Assembly (NCBI GenBank): GCA_047495785.1
Contig: JBLDXI010000055.1
Coordinates: forward strand, 62,001-126,000
DNA: 64,000 nucleotides
Reading direction: 5' to 3'
DNA from: Lepidodermella squamata
Taxonomy: Eukaryota > Gastrotricha
Position numbers and translations under genes: made by a program. The notes beneath the pieces are model-generated. The model had not been told where the DNA came from and ran no database searches. It saw only the letters and a list, made by a program, of their open reading frames with translations. This document shows, one piece after another, positions 11,383 to 23,390 of this stretch (position 1 is its first letter; each line of letters begins with the position of its first letter).

Positions 11383-13806
11383 ATGTGGCAAATCCTGCTG
11401 TTTTGTTGTTTCGGTTTCGGATCATCATCAGCGGTGACGAAGAAATCAAATACATTGCTGCTGTTTACAACAGCAACTTGGACTGGTTATGCTCCGAGAG
11501 ACGGCCGAGTTTGTCAAGCGGCTATGCAGGTAGCCCTTGACGATGTCAACTCGCGATCTGATATTCTGCCTGATTACCACATTGCTCCCGATTTCTACGA
11601 CGAAGGCGCGCTAGCTACGCTTGTCCCAAAACAGTACATGACTTTCTTGCGCCGCGCTGAGGCGAATAACTCGTTGATCGCTCCAGCAGTAGTCGGTTCT
11701 ACTCAAAATTGCAACACGATGAGTGGACTATCTCGAATTTTCAAACAGGTCCAATTCACACCGGGCTGCAGTGGTTCACTCTTCACGGCTAACAGACGTG
11801 ATTACCCTTTACTTTACAGGAACAGAATTACTTCAGACGTCGCGTTCGTTCCCCGGTTATATTTTACGCTTTACATCGCTAAATGGCGACAGATTGGCAT
11901 TTTGACCTACAGCAGTAACGCGAATGATTTTGTGAGCAGTAGGCAGAACCTTGATATTGCTCGATCTGTTGGTTTACAGGTCGTTTTCTTCGGGGCCTAT
12001 ACCGAATTGACTGATAATGACATGGTTGATGTTAAAACGAGTGACGCACGCATTTTCGTCCTTCAAATGGGTAACGTCAATCAATTTGTGGAGACGATTT
12101 GCAAGGCCTACAAGCACGGAATCCGCGGATCAGCGTACGTTTTCTTCACAACTTCTTCAAACTACATCGACCCGACGAGCAGCGATCTCAAATTACCGCT
12201 GGGTTGCACAAAATCGATGTACGTCGAACAGCTGCGGATCATATTTTGGGGCTCAGTATTCGATTTCGCGGTAGAGCCTGTGAACACGACGTCATTAGGC
12301 TTCGGCAACGACGAATTTGAGGCACGCCTCGATAAACTAACTAATAGATCACGATCTGCTGACTACGTAAGGCGCCATCGATGCTTTGATACGATGCTTC
12401 AAACGCTCTTGTCATTAGACAAGGCAGATCGATCGCTCAAAATAATGAAAAATTTGACCCTTAAAGACTTTCAAAACCAGCCCGATGATGTGCTAGATGC
12501 TGTTAACAAGAGTGCGGCGGAAACAGATTTAGTTGGACTAAGAATCGGCCGAATTGTTTATACAAAGCGGCTTGAACTCGACTACGAGCAGCAGTATTTT
12601 TCTCAATGGAGAGACGGGGATTTGAAGCATCTCTATAAGTTTTGGTTCAATAGCAATGATACTCAAAACTTGCTCAATGTTTCTTTCTACACTTATACGA
12701 AACTTGCGGATCCCATTTGGTACACGAAGAATAATAAGCCGCCTAAAGATTTGTCGCAGAAAGAATTGCGCCAACTTCGATATCCGACATTTATTCCGAC
12801 GCTAGGCGCGGTTTTAGTAGCTATCCCTCAACTATTCATTGTTCTCAGGTTTTTGAAAGCAATTCTCGTCAAACCATGCGGGAGATGCCTTGTTTTCCCT
12901 TCAGCTGATTTATCTCTAATTTTCGGAGCGACTCTTGCAAATATTTCGGCAATCCTCTTTGCAACTGACCCAATTTACTTTAACAGTGGCGTCGCGTGTG
13001 TGGCACAAATTGTCATCGCTATCTCAGGCATTTCGATAATCACTAGTGGGCTAACGCTGCGGATGATAGCTATCGTTCGACTTTGGATCGAAGAGACAAC
13101 GGCTAGAAGTCGCCGAAAATTCCGGAAAATGTTTAAATACAAAGTACCCCGGTCGAGTCATCAAAACAATCAGGGAAGGCCGACGGTTAAAATTGACAAC
13201 ATTACAGCTGATTTTATTCTTCACGCGTTATCAATCAAATCAGTTGATGGCAGAAATTGGGATCGTACCATCGCTTTAGGGTCTGTCGCTTTCTTCTTGT
13301 TCAATATCGCGATAATGATTGGAATATTGCTGAAAAGTCTACCCGCTGCGCCCAAGGTTATAACTTTCGATCTTCCCGTAGAATACGACAAAGAAGAAGA
13401 TGTATACTATCAGTTGTCTTATAGTGAGTGCTCATCGAACGCCAATGCTTATCTACCATTAGCTTCAGCTTTTCTCATCATCAACGCATTGCCGCTTGTA
13501 GTTGGAACCTTTCAAGCCTACGAAGTTAGCCATGCAACGCCAAGTAAGAAACTAGCGCCGCATCTGATTTTCACTCGAATATCCCTGCTGGTCAGTTCGA
13601 CAATTTACGTCGCCGTCGCAAGTTTACTTTTGATCATTCCGACTGCGGTAGATAACCGTGACCTATTCGCTGCGGTTTTGACCTTTGGCATCATTTTTTA
13701 TGCCAATTTCGCGGCATTGATCTGCATCGTACCGTCGATGCTCGTGAGGAAAAAACGTCGCGTAGATTCAATAGTGACATTCAAAAATCTTGAGCCTGCC
13801 CTATGA
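11383..13806 (+). CDS. GABA-B-like class C G-protein-coupled receptor (paralog 2, single exon)
   Basis: One uninterrupted ORF of 807 residues from ATG 11383 to TGA. Signal peptide (MWQILLFCCFGFGSSSA), then a bilobed ligand-binding domain (about 20-460), linker NNKPPKD, then seven transmembrane helices (about 478-790) ending CIVPSMLVRKKRR. The layout matches the 5014-7463 receptor, including the shared phrase ILPDYHI, the helical phrase DAVNKSAAETDLVGLRIGR (counterpart DVVNKSAIAVDYFGLRMGR), the PPKD linker and a long intracellular loop 2 (about 65 residues). The paralog has an intron right after DYHIE; this gene has none. No Cys-rich domain. Poly(A) signal AATAAA at 13820. The ligand is unknown; family assignment rests on architecture and linker/TM motifs. 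Confidence 0.87.
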   Translation: MWQILLFCCFGFGSSSAVTKKSNTLLLFTTATWTGYAPRDGRVCQAAMQVALDDVNSRSDILPDYHIAPDFYDEGALATLVPKQYMTFLRRAEANNSLIAPAVVGSTQNCNTMSGLSRIFKQVQFTPGCSGSLFTANRRDYPLLYRNRITSDVAFVPRLYFTLYIAKWRQIGILTYSSNANDFVSSRQNLDIARSVGLQVVFFGAYTELTDNDMVDVKTSDARIFVLQMGNVNQFVETICKAYKHGIRGSAYVFFTTSSNYIDPTSSDLKLPLGCTKSMYVEQLRIIFWGSVFDFAVEPVNTTSLGFGNDEFEARLDKLTNRSRSADYVRRHRCFDTMLQTLLSLDKADRSLKIMKNLTLKDFQNQPDDVLDAVNKSAAETDLVGLRIGRIVYTKRLELDYEQQYFSQWRDGDLKHLYKFWFNSNDTQNLLNVSFYTYTKLADPIWYTKNNKPPKDLSQKELRQLRYPTFIPTLGAVLVAIPQLFIVLRFLKAILVKPCGRCLVFPSADLSLIFGATLANISAILFATDPIYFNSGVACVAQIVIAISGISIITSGLTLRMIAIVRLWIEETTARSRRKFRKMFKYKVPRSSHQNNQGRPTVKIDNITADFILHALSIKSVDGRNWDRTIALGSVAFFLFNIAIMIGILLKSLPAAPKVITFDLPVEYDKEEDVYYQLSYSECSSNANAYLPLASAFLIINALPLVVGTFQAYEVSHATPSKKLAPHLIFTRISLLVSSTIYVAVASLLLIIPTAVDNRDLFAAVLTFGIIFYANFAALICIVPSMLVRKKRRVDSIVTFKNLEPAL

Positions 13807-14213
13807 AGAATTATTTGCGAATAAAATGGTTTTTTCTTAGAATTCTATCTACTATTCAGAGCTCTTATTGTGTTGCGTTTTGACCGTAATATGAAGGAAA
13901 AATCGGAATCCGCTAGAACGTGAGCCTGAATTAAATGAATAATTCAACTGTGTGTCGCAGCTCCGTTTTCAATCGATTTTCGACAGTGCAAGCCTCATCG
14001 CATATACCGACGAGGTATTCACAAAATATTACAATAGTAGGAGCAAACCACGCGCACATACAGGGTCATTTTTCACAATCACCATATAAAAAATTACCTT
14101 TATGTAGCTCAAATAATCGCATTTATTTTGGACGCGCATTTTAATACTTTAGATGGACATTATTCTAGTGTGAAAACCGGTGAATGCGAATTGCCTAAAA
14201 GCGGCTGTTATCG

Positions 14214-15549
14214 ATGGTGGAAACAGGGCCACCAGCTGACTCTGTGGCTATCAACATGCCAGATGCAGTTGAACCTACGGCACCTATCGCCCTGAAAGAG
14301 CTACCTGTCAGCGAGAAAAGTAGCTCAGTTCTAGAACGCAGCCATCGATGCTTCGACGCCGAATGTGACCCTATGATAGGAATCCTTAACGAGTCAGCTT
14401 CAAAAGCCGCTTGTTGCCCTTTCAAAAGTTATATGAACCATAAGCCGAACTCGGAAGAGCTGAAAGCATCCTTAACGCCGTTCGGCCGTCGAATGGCCGC
14501 AGTTGCCAGTCATTTTCAGACCGATATACATAAAGACATTTTGCAATGGTCGCGTTGGTCCCCGATTTCAAACGATAAAATCGTATCTTTCCTACGTGAA
14601 AACTTTCGCAGTGTTGAAAGCATTTACAAAGATGATGATCGAGTTGAATGGCTGTTCAGCGATTGTGCTATTTGCTCCTCAGCATGCCGCTTCGTTCGCC
14701 GGCCGCCTTGCTGTCGAAAGGCGATTTGTCAACTCTGTTGGAGCGACTACCTGAAAACTGGAGCTAAACAGATTTACAGCGGCATCAAGCCGTCAAGTTA
14801 TGATTTAAGGTGTTACGGCTGTAATTCCTTGGTGCCTTATCAGCAAGCCTTGGTGGCGACCGAGCCCTCCGAACTGACCCTACTACGTCGCGACGGAAGT
14901 GACCTATTAGCCATATGTCCCGTATGTTTGAATGAACTGCAAGAGGTCACGAAGCAGTCTTTCATCAATGCGAAATCTAATGACAAGTATCTTCAAGTGA
15001 CCTGTGACAGGTGTAGCCATGTTTTCTGTGCTCGCTGTGGCACCATGCCGCACCCGAAAAATTCTTGCTACGAGGTTCAGCACGCCGATGCCGGGCTGGA
15101 CCTATGGATGCGTGAGCAACATCCTATGCATGCGGATTTTCAGGTAATTTTAGTGAATCATCTCCGAATTTGTGATATACATCCAAGTTATTCAGAACTG
15201 TAGATTTTGCCCTAATTGTCACATTCCTATCAGTCATAATGGCGGCTGCCCTTGGCTAAAATGCGTGTGTGGGACCGAGTTCTGCTTCGCATGTGGCACC
15301 CGTAAATCCCGTTGGAACGGCTGGCACCGCCAGCACTCCGCAAAGTACATTCCTATCATAACTTGCAACAAGTTGTGGGACTCTCAGCCCGTTCGCGTGA
15401 TTGTTCAAATCATTTTTTCGATAGCGGTTATTACGATATTAGTGCCGCTGGTTGTTGCCTTCTTTCCGGTGATAATTGTCGCTTTCCTCTTCATTCTTGC
15501 CTGCTTTATCAGAATGCCTAACCATCATCATCAAGTCACCCCGGCGTAG
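14214..15549 (+). CDS. Membrane-anchored RBR (RING-IBR-RING) E3 ubiquitin ligase, copy 1
   Basis: Exons 14214-15143 and 15196-15549, 427 residues. RING1 runs from about residue 152 (CAICSSACRF ... PPCCRKAICQLCW ... CYGCNSLVPY). The IBR domain is CPVCLNEL ... CDRCSHVFCARCG. RING2 is CPNCHIPISHNGGCPWLKC, then CGTEFCFACG. In RBR ligases the Cys after the GG of RING2 accepts ubiquitin as a thioester, and it is present here. The C-terminus has two closely spaced hydrophobic segments (about 370-420), so the protein is probably anchored in a membrane with RING domains in the cytosol (inference). The N-terminal CC-containing region is shared with the genes at 59256 and 62506. I recognise the class but no specific ortholog. 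Confidence 0.85.
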
Positions 15550-15610
15550 ACTTACTGCTGACGTGGCGAAAACACAGCAGAATAAATATTACGATCATTT
15601 ACTTGATATG

Positions 15611-15628
15611 CCTTTATTGCAATAAAGG
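15611..15628. terminator. Palindromic two-way poly(A) signal
   Basis: CCTTTATTGCAATAAAGG is a perfect 18-bp palindrome with AATAAA on both strands. It lies between the convergent RBR gene (stop 15549, plus) and SERINC gene (stop 15816, minus). It could serve both 3' ends. A separate AATAAA for the plus-strand gene lies at 15581. Confidence 0.55.
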
Positions 15629-15815
15629 AGTTGATGAAAGCAATTGTCAAACACGGTTGGCAAGACTCGATAAATTATGCAAGGGAGTTAAATTCAGCGT
15701 AAAGATCAAACATGGTCGTGTAAAGTATAAAGCAAACTTGGCGAAATAAATAAAGCTGTAATTCCTGTAATACCAACAACCAAATAGAGCAGTGAAAAGG
15801 TAGGTGCTAACAGAC

Positions 15816-18030
15816 TTATTCAAATCGTTTAGGACAAATTATTGGAGCTAGAAGAGTCCAAATGTAAAACAAAAATGCAGCCCATGACGTGGCAACTTTG
15901 ACCCACATTGCTGTCACGTTAGTGTTGAGACTCGTCAGGTCGGGGGACAATCTGGAAAAAAACGAATTAAAAAATCTAAATTTTCTATTTGACATGCAAA
16001 ATTTACTTGAACCAATTTGTGAGCGTCATCATGATGTACATTGAGGACAGCATCATCATGACATGAAACGAGGTGTAATTGTAAGATGTACGCTCGCTTT
16101 CATCGTCCCATACTGCTTGGCCGTGTTGTTTGTTGTTGCCTGATCATTTAACATTTAACCAACGATAAATACGATAAAAATCAAATACCATCTTCGCAGG
16201 TGGAGTAGACGACAGGTTCCGCCTTGCTAACATCTTGGAAGATCAGTCGAGCAGCTGTTGCAGATCTTGAAGATCTGAGGCTAACGAGATATCACTTGGT
16301 TGGGAATGGGCAAAAGCTCATGCAAACCTTACCAAGAAAACAAAAGGCTGCATATCCAAATAACCAAACTTAGAATTTGTATCGGATCCACACCGGGAAC
16401 CGGAGCATTGACAGGTACATCAGAAGATGAATTAATTGAGTTGAAATTCAAATCGGTATCGGAAAATAACAAGTGACGAAGTAAGTTCGGATTGCATTTT
16501 TTATCTATCGATTGACAAAGATTATAGAAACAAGTTTTCACCAGAAAAAATTAAGTACCAGGGTTATTTGACATTCCATTCCACAGAACGTAAAGTGAAT
16601 ATATAGATACAGCAGACGATGGCAACACGCCGGAGTAGGGCAGTCGTTTCCGAACCACCGGGAGCTCCGATATAATTGAAACCAGCACCGTGAGAACAAT
16701 ATTGATCGAAATAAATGCTTGGTTTTCAATGCAACCCTGTAAAATTGACCGCTAAATTCACCAGGTCACCATTCCATAGAAAATCCACAAACCGGTTTTC
16801 CATAGTAGATGTAAAGAACTGCCGCAAATCCAACTATTCCAGCATAAAATAATATCACAAATAGGGCGATAACTAGAAAATCGAATGAGAAAATTAAGAA
16901 TTTGTATCCAAGTAATTGTGGGAATTTTACAAAAGTTCCATCGATTCCGACCGGTTTTGCATTGATTAGCCCGATTCGACCAGTTTTCATTCCAGGAGTG
17001 CATAGTGTCAATGAGTTGAATAAGCTGGATGACGAGAAAGACAACACCTCCGAACATTCCAAACCACATCCAAACTGTGATAAAAATAAAATTGAAAGCC
17101 AGAGGTGATAAATAGGTTGGTGAACCTTTAGCGAAATCGACTTCGTCCGGATCCCCATAGGGTACGAAGAAAGCTCCAACGATAAAGCCAATCAATACCA
17201 GCAATTTAAAACCCCAGAAGCTGAACAGAACTGATATCACTTAAACCTGAATGCAAATCGAATTTCGACGACTTACCCGTTCTGAATGTTTGCTCTAGGA
17301 TCGGCAGATGATTTAACATTGATCATCAATACGGCGAACAAAAAGTAAAAACAGCTTAGTGCGAAGCAAATCCGATACACAGCCTCGTATCCAACAATCT
17401 TATCGCAAGCTGAATTAACATCCGTTCCGTTGGGGAAAATATCTTCATCGCAAAGAAATGGGATCTAAAATGTAGAAACGCATACAAGTCAACAACATGT
17501 ATACTTTACGCATCTAGAACTGGCGGGCCGCAAAATTTGGTTACTAATTTTTTTAATGAATATGAAATAATTTTTTTCAGATACCTGATACTCACTAGTT
17601 ACAAATTTGAGATGTTGAGTTTTTGGCAGTCCAATTAAAGGACGCGAGACATTTCTATAACTGATTTATCAGCAATTATTGAATATAAATGTGCTGAAAT
17701 TAAATTCCACTGCAAAAATACCCAAATTTCGTGGCTTACCAGTCACTCGATTACGTTAAGACTTTCCAGTGCTACTTACCTTGCGAATATGACTTTTCAT
17801 GCTAGGAATCATTACAACAAAGCACAAGCTCGCGCAAAGAATAATGAATCCTGCAAATCCCAAACGAGTGGACGTCGAATATTTGCATGATGGCAAGCCT
17901 GAACAGCAAAAATGACAAGCTGCAGTACCAAAGCAACAGGAAACCTGTTAAATATCAGATAATTGATGATTCAACTCGAAATTCTCGATGAACTCACCGT
18001 AGAAGCTATCGGAGCTAAGACGCAGCCCAT
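15816..18030 (-). CDS. SERINC: Serine incorporator (SERINC/TMS1 family) membrane protein
   Basis: Ten exons: 17998-18030, 17780-17944, 17277-17464, 16931-17220, 16793-16872, 16559-16736, 16333-16504, 16189-16280, 16007-16139, 15816-15951; 488 residues. The start [20 protein letters not shown] is the usual SERINC Met-Gly N-terminus followed by Cys-rich segments. Later landmarks include [45 protein letters not shown] and [20 protein letters not shown], with a C-terminal [19 protein letters not shown]. The length and about ten transmembrane helices match the family. SERINCs are phospholipid-scrambling membrane proteins; the older serine-incorporation role is disputed. One intron (17465-17779) is 315 bp, the others about 50-57 bp. 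Confidence 0.93.
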
Positions 18031-18717
18031 TTTAAATACTCATTAGTCGAATATTGTCAAATCGTCCAACCTACAAGAGGCACGGACTATAGTCCAGTAC
18101 CTTTGAAAAGTTATAGAGACAAGAGACACTTATAGAAGTTGAGCTCTAAGCAATAACGGCGATTTATCAAAATACTCTAAAGGGACACATCGTCAACAGA
18201 AACTACGATACTCCACAAGCTAGAGACCGAGGCATACAGAGCTACTATGGGTGCATCTGCGTTTTATCTGAATGTCGAGATCACAGCGCTAGAATTTAGA
18301 CCAAGGATCAGGAGCGATAAGTTATGAGTAGCGCAACAAAAATCTTCAAAATGAGAATGACTCAGGCTCGAGCGACTTAGCGGTAGCAGATGCAGACAGT
18401 GGGAAAACTTGTATGTACCCAAGCAAAAAAGCTCACACACACTCATGCATACTCTTTTCTCGGCCAGGAACAAGCAAAAAAAGCTCACAGAGCAAGAATT
18501 AGCGCAAGTTTAAATTTGAAAATTTCCCGGTAGAATACAAGGTCAAAATTAAGACATCGTATTTTGCTTCCAATTAGAGAAATAAATAATTTTTAATTAA
18601 TTTTTAATATAAATTTCCTTTGCAATTCGCCGTGGTTGTTCCAAGTTATTGGTCACTTGTTTCCAGACCTCCAAGTGCTTCGCCACCTTTGCCATGCCAA
18701 TTCTCTTAGTTAGGTAA
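18031..18717. other. Intergenic region
   Basis: Upstream side of SERINC and downstream side of the orphan ORF. A 74-codon minus-strand frame at 18264-18488 has no recognisable similarity. Nothing else seen. Confidence 0.45.
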
Positions 18718-19239
18718 CTATTCAACCACCACGTAAAGAAAAATTAACTTTTCAATAGCTGTGAGCGTTGATAGGCTGTTCAAGGCCGTTGATGGCTGCT
18801 GAAGAGCAAAGAGATCGAAAATTTCAACCTCTTTCGAGCCGAATCTTTTTGCTAAAGCCTGAAGTCTCAACGTGACCGAATGAAACTGCTTTATCTTGTT
18901 AGCGCGATCTGAATTGATCAACTGCGCATTTTTGTCAATGAAACCAATCGCACTGCTATAACTAAAGTGTTTGAGCCGGAAAGGCTTATTCATTATCTCA
19001 ATGTGAGCCCCAAACTTCAGCAAACTTCGGCAAACTTTCAGAGGTTTAATGTGATCGAAATAATGCTTCTCATTAGCTGTCACGGTCGTCATGTCACTAT
19101 TAGGTGACGAGGCTGCAATAGCAGCAAAACTGTCACTCCAAAGCGAGCAAAAGAGTTTTGAGATTTTCTTGGTGTCGGATTCGATCGGGCACAAATTGAT
19201 GCATGAAGTCTGCTCCCCCATGAAATAAATAGGCATCAT
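18718..19239 (-). CDS. Orphan single-exon ORF, 173 residues
   Basis: Starts with two consecutive ATG codons (19239 and 19236) and ends TAG. The protein is basic, mostly helical in character, without signal peptide, transmembrane segment or recognisable motif. It has a Leu/Phe-spaced C-terminal half (LRLQALAKRFGSKEVEIFDL). It is the longest frame in a gene-poor 2.5-kb stretch, which is the main support. It could be a true lineage-restricted gene, a single exon of a larger gene or a chance frame. No function is proposed. Confidence 0.4.
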   Translation of the reverse strand: MMPIYFMGEQTSCINLCPIESDTKKISKLFCSLWSDSFAAIAASSPNSDMTTVTANEKHYFDHIKPLKVCRSLLKFGAHIEIMNKPFRLKHFSYSSAIGFIDKNAQLINSDRANKIKQFHSVTLRLQALAKRFGSKEVEIFDLFALQQPSTALNSLSTLTAIEKLIFLYVVVE

Positions 19240-20554
19240 ATTTACAGTTTGGTCAGTATATGATACGGTATATGATAAAAGCCGAATAAGAGTCCCTTTT
19301 GGTAAGAAATTGGTAGAAATTACAAACAGGATTAGCCACGGGATTTTGTCTAAGCTTCTAGCATACTGCTTGGCGCGAAAATATCGCTAAATTCCCTCTC
19401 GAGGTTAATAGCCTGTCTCCTCGATTAAAAAATGCAATTCACAGATCGATGTGGCATTGATTCTAGATGCTTCAGCTGGGCATAATACATATGCATGTCG
19501 CCATGGATTCCCGCTACCAATGAACAAACCAAATAGACAGAACACGAGATTTGGAAAATCATGTCATTCATTTATTCTGAGTCGACTTCATTCGAATCCG
19601 GAAACGATTTTTACATAATATATTTTCATCACGACGGTTTCCAGCGCATATCTCATTGCTTCCCGTCGTCATTGTAGAAGGCGCTTTGTCCAGCGCTGAA
19701 ACAAAAAGCTAAAAATCGGCAAGCGCCAGACTGTGAACATCGCTTAAAATTATAGAAGATATCTCAACATTTTATACAGAAACGGCAATCATTTGACTTG
19801 TTCAAAACTATTACAGCAAGAAATTTCTTCGCATAACTGCACTTTGACGAGCGATTTGGCAAAGCAAACGCTCAAAAAACAGACTATACAAATGGCAGAA
19901 ATGGCACACGTAAACATTGCAATTTACCGAGCGCAGCAAGCTTCGAAATATTTGAGTAGTTTTCCAACTTGTTATTTACACTAACGAATTGCGAAATTTG
20001 TCTACTTCGTAGATTTAAACCACAACAAAACTACTCGCGAGAACTGTATGGGTATTCAAGAAATCGAAAAGGAGTGTCGGAGAAACCGGAGCAATTATAG
20101 CAGAAAAAATTATCGGTGATTAGGAGTGTGTTCACTTTTCGAAGGCTGTTTACTCTAGATGGTACAAAAAGTAGAAAGAGCAATGCTGTCGTAGCACGTC
20201 CAGAAAATTAACTCAGCTGTGTTAATCAAATTCAAGAGGGGAATCATATCTCGGAATAGTGCGTCTTTTCCATGCAACTTTGGGAAAATTTACGAGGAAG
20301 AGTTGCATATAAAACGTAACAGCAAAAGCCTCATGAAGCACCATACCATAGACGGAATAGAAAGGTGATGTGTCCGACGAACCGGCCAGATAACAATGTT
20401 AATTACTTAGCAAACGACACGCGTCGATCCTCGACATCATAGCGCCAAAAGTACAACACAGCATGAACTCATAAAAGAATATTTAATTGTATAATATAAT
20501 AATATTTAATCATCATCTCGAAAGCCGGGATTGGACACGCCGGCTGTCACGGGT
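19240..20554. other. Intergenic region
   Basis: No gene, RNA or repeat was recognised. It ends in AT-rich sequence at the 3' side of the Rab8-like gene. Confidence 0.5.
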
Positions 20555-21340
<786 letters not shown>

Positions 21341-21747
21341 TCACTGAGATGATGGTAACAGCAGCAGAACAATGACGACACAACAAAAACTTCAATTAAA
21401 CGTGTACAAATTGCAGTGTTTGTAGTATTGTAACGTAAAAACCTAGAAGTAGCTATGAATAAAAGAGCAATAATTATTACGGCAACGCGGTATTACAGCT
21501 TTTATTTCCTTGCGAATAAAACCGCGCTTAGCCGACGTGTTACTTCCAATTATTACTGTACTACTTCAGCGTGCCCCTAATTCTGTAGGCGAACACGCGC
21601 ACACGAGGCGCTGAATGGCAGGATGATGATAAACATTAAGAATCATACGCGTGTGGGTACTTCAGTAGTGGTAAGTAGAATACGGGCTCAATTATACAAT
21701 TACAGTAGTGCGCGAAAGTCCGCTTTAATTTAGCCGGGTGCGCTGGT

Positions 21748-22178
21748 TCAAGGCCAATTTTGCGGAATACCCAGTTCTTGATCCGTCCATTTGCGCGGGT
21801 CTGGTGGCTGAAACGCCGAGTGGCCCTAAAGGAAATAAACCAGTCTGCACTAATCAGGCTCGCTGTCAGTATAGTAGCACTTACGAAAACGTGGCCGGGA
21901 TCTGCGTATATGCCGTAGAATACCCACCACCATAAGAATGTCATAGCGACAAGGCCGCCGACGCGCGAGCGCTTATTGTCGTAGCCTGGTCTCTGTCGAT
22001 AATGCGATTCGTAGTGGGCCGGGTCGGGTAGGTGGTCGTAAGTGAAACGATGATCTCTCCAGAAGGCGATCTGACGTGTTTGAGTAGCCATCACAGCTGG
22101 CACTACTTGAGTCGCATCTCGACGCGCAGATGCAATCAAGGCGCCACGCAGAATCGCCGGGCAATGAGCGAATCGCAT
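21748..22178 (-). CDS. NDUFB2: NADH dehydrogenase 1 beta subcomplex subunit 2 (complex I AGGG subunit)
   Basis: Exons 21885-22178 and 21748-21825, 123 residues. The N-terminus is Arg/Ala-rich without acidic residues (MRFAHCPAILRGALIASARR), fitting a mitochondrial presequence. A single hydrophobic segment (VGGLVAMTFLWWWVFYGIY) is followed by the family signature GHSAFQPPDPRKWTDQELGI, close to the PDPxxWTDEELGIP ending of animal NDUFB2. Human NDUFB2 has 105 residues. It is an accessory subunit of the membrane arm of complex I. The 59-bp intron falls in phase 0 just before the signature. The alternative frame of exon 2 (to 21636) gives no family match and is rejected. Confidence 0.87.
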
Positions 22179-22447
22179 GCCCAAATTCGATTATTAAATC
22201 CTAATATAAACAAAACATTGATATTATCATGTGCATCCGTTTTATAAACGGCACTACATACTAAAGCTGGTGAGGAAAAAATATGGCCAAAATTGGCACC
22301 CATTTCTGAAAGAAATTTTCGCCACCAAAAAAAAACGATTGATAATTAAAGCAGATACCACAACCGGGACATTCACCGATAATATTGCATATTTGTGAGC
22401 TTGATGTCAATTGTTAACAAGAAATAATGATATATTTCAAAGGAAGT

Positions 22448-23390
22448 TTACAACTCCTTGTTGACTTTCTCGAAGTACTTGAGCTTGTCTTGGGGGTCAG
22501 GGATGATAGTATCAGAACCAGGTTTCCAACCAGCTGGGCAAACTTCACCGTGCTTGTCCGTGTATTGGAAGGCTTGGATCAAACGCAAAGTTTCATCAAC
22601 CGAACGGCCGACTGGAAGATCGTTCATTGTGATCTGACGGAGGTTGCCCTTAGCATCAATGATGAAGAGACCGCTAAAGAGTACAAAATAATATTTAGAG
22701 CGATGTTGAAAAATGAAGGCCAGTAATTACCGAAGAGTGACACCACTATCTTCCATGTAAACGCCATAGGCTTTCGAGATTTTGTGAGTCATATCAGATA
22801 GAAGAGGGTATTTGATCGTTCCAAGGCCACCCATGTTGCGGGGAGTCTTGAGCCTGTAAAAAAACATCGTTGTAAAAATTATGGCAGGCAGGCAATCGGC
22901 AAAAGTACCATGCAAGGTGAGTGAAAGGCGAATCCACTGAGCAAGCAACGACCTCAGTATTGAGCTTCTTGAATTCTTCGATTCTATCAGAAAAAGCGAT
23001 GATCTCGGTGGGACAGACGAATGTGCTATATAATAATTAATTTAATGTATGCGTGTCAAAAATAACATCAGGTATTATACAAATCCATCGGATAGAAGAA
23101 GAAAACCAAGTATTTGCCAAGAAATTGCTTCAGGTTCATATCCTGAAAAGTAAGCAATGGAAATAATAATACTACCTAATATCAATATTCGAAGAGCTCA
23201 CATGAAACTTGCCGTCGATCACAGCTGTACCCTCCCAATACGGGGCTGGACGAGTGATTTGTGCCTTGCTATCGTAGCCATGGCCTTTTCGAGGAGCATC
23301 ATCGTCTTTAGGCTTCTGGCAGGTCCCTTCTGACGAGAAGGCTACCTGTGCGAAGCAAGCTACTGTCAAAGCAATGAAGATCTTCGACAT
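22448..23390 (-). CDS. PRDX4: Secretory 2-Cys peroxiredoxin (PRDX4-like)
   Basis: Exons 23202-23390, 23081-23142, 22909-23025, 22731-22853 and 22448-22673, 238 residues. A signal peptide ([20 protein letters not shown]) directs it to the ER or outside. The peroxidatic Cys is in FTFVCPTE and the resolving Cys in [12 protein letters not shown] and the C-terminal KYFEKVN are the two motifs linked to hyperoxidation sensitivity. The match to animal PRDX4 is very close ([31 protein letters not shown]). An extra Cys near the mature N-terminus (EGTCQK) could form the inter-dimer link known for PRDX4. It reduces H2O2 and supports oxidative folding. No KDEL-type signal is visible. Confidence 0.96.

Noticed and set aside
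21636-22184. Uninterrupted 182-codon minus-strand frame over the NDUFB2 gene
   Set aside because: Reading through the 59-bp intron in frame gives a C-terminus without family similarity. The spliced frame gives the conserved PDPRKWTDQELGI ending.
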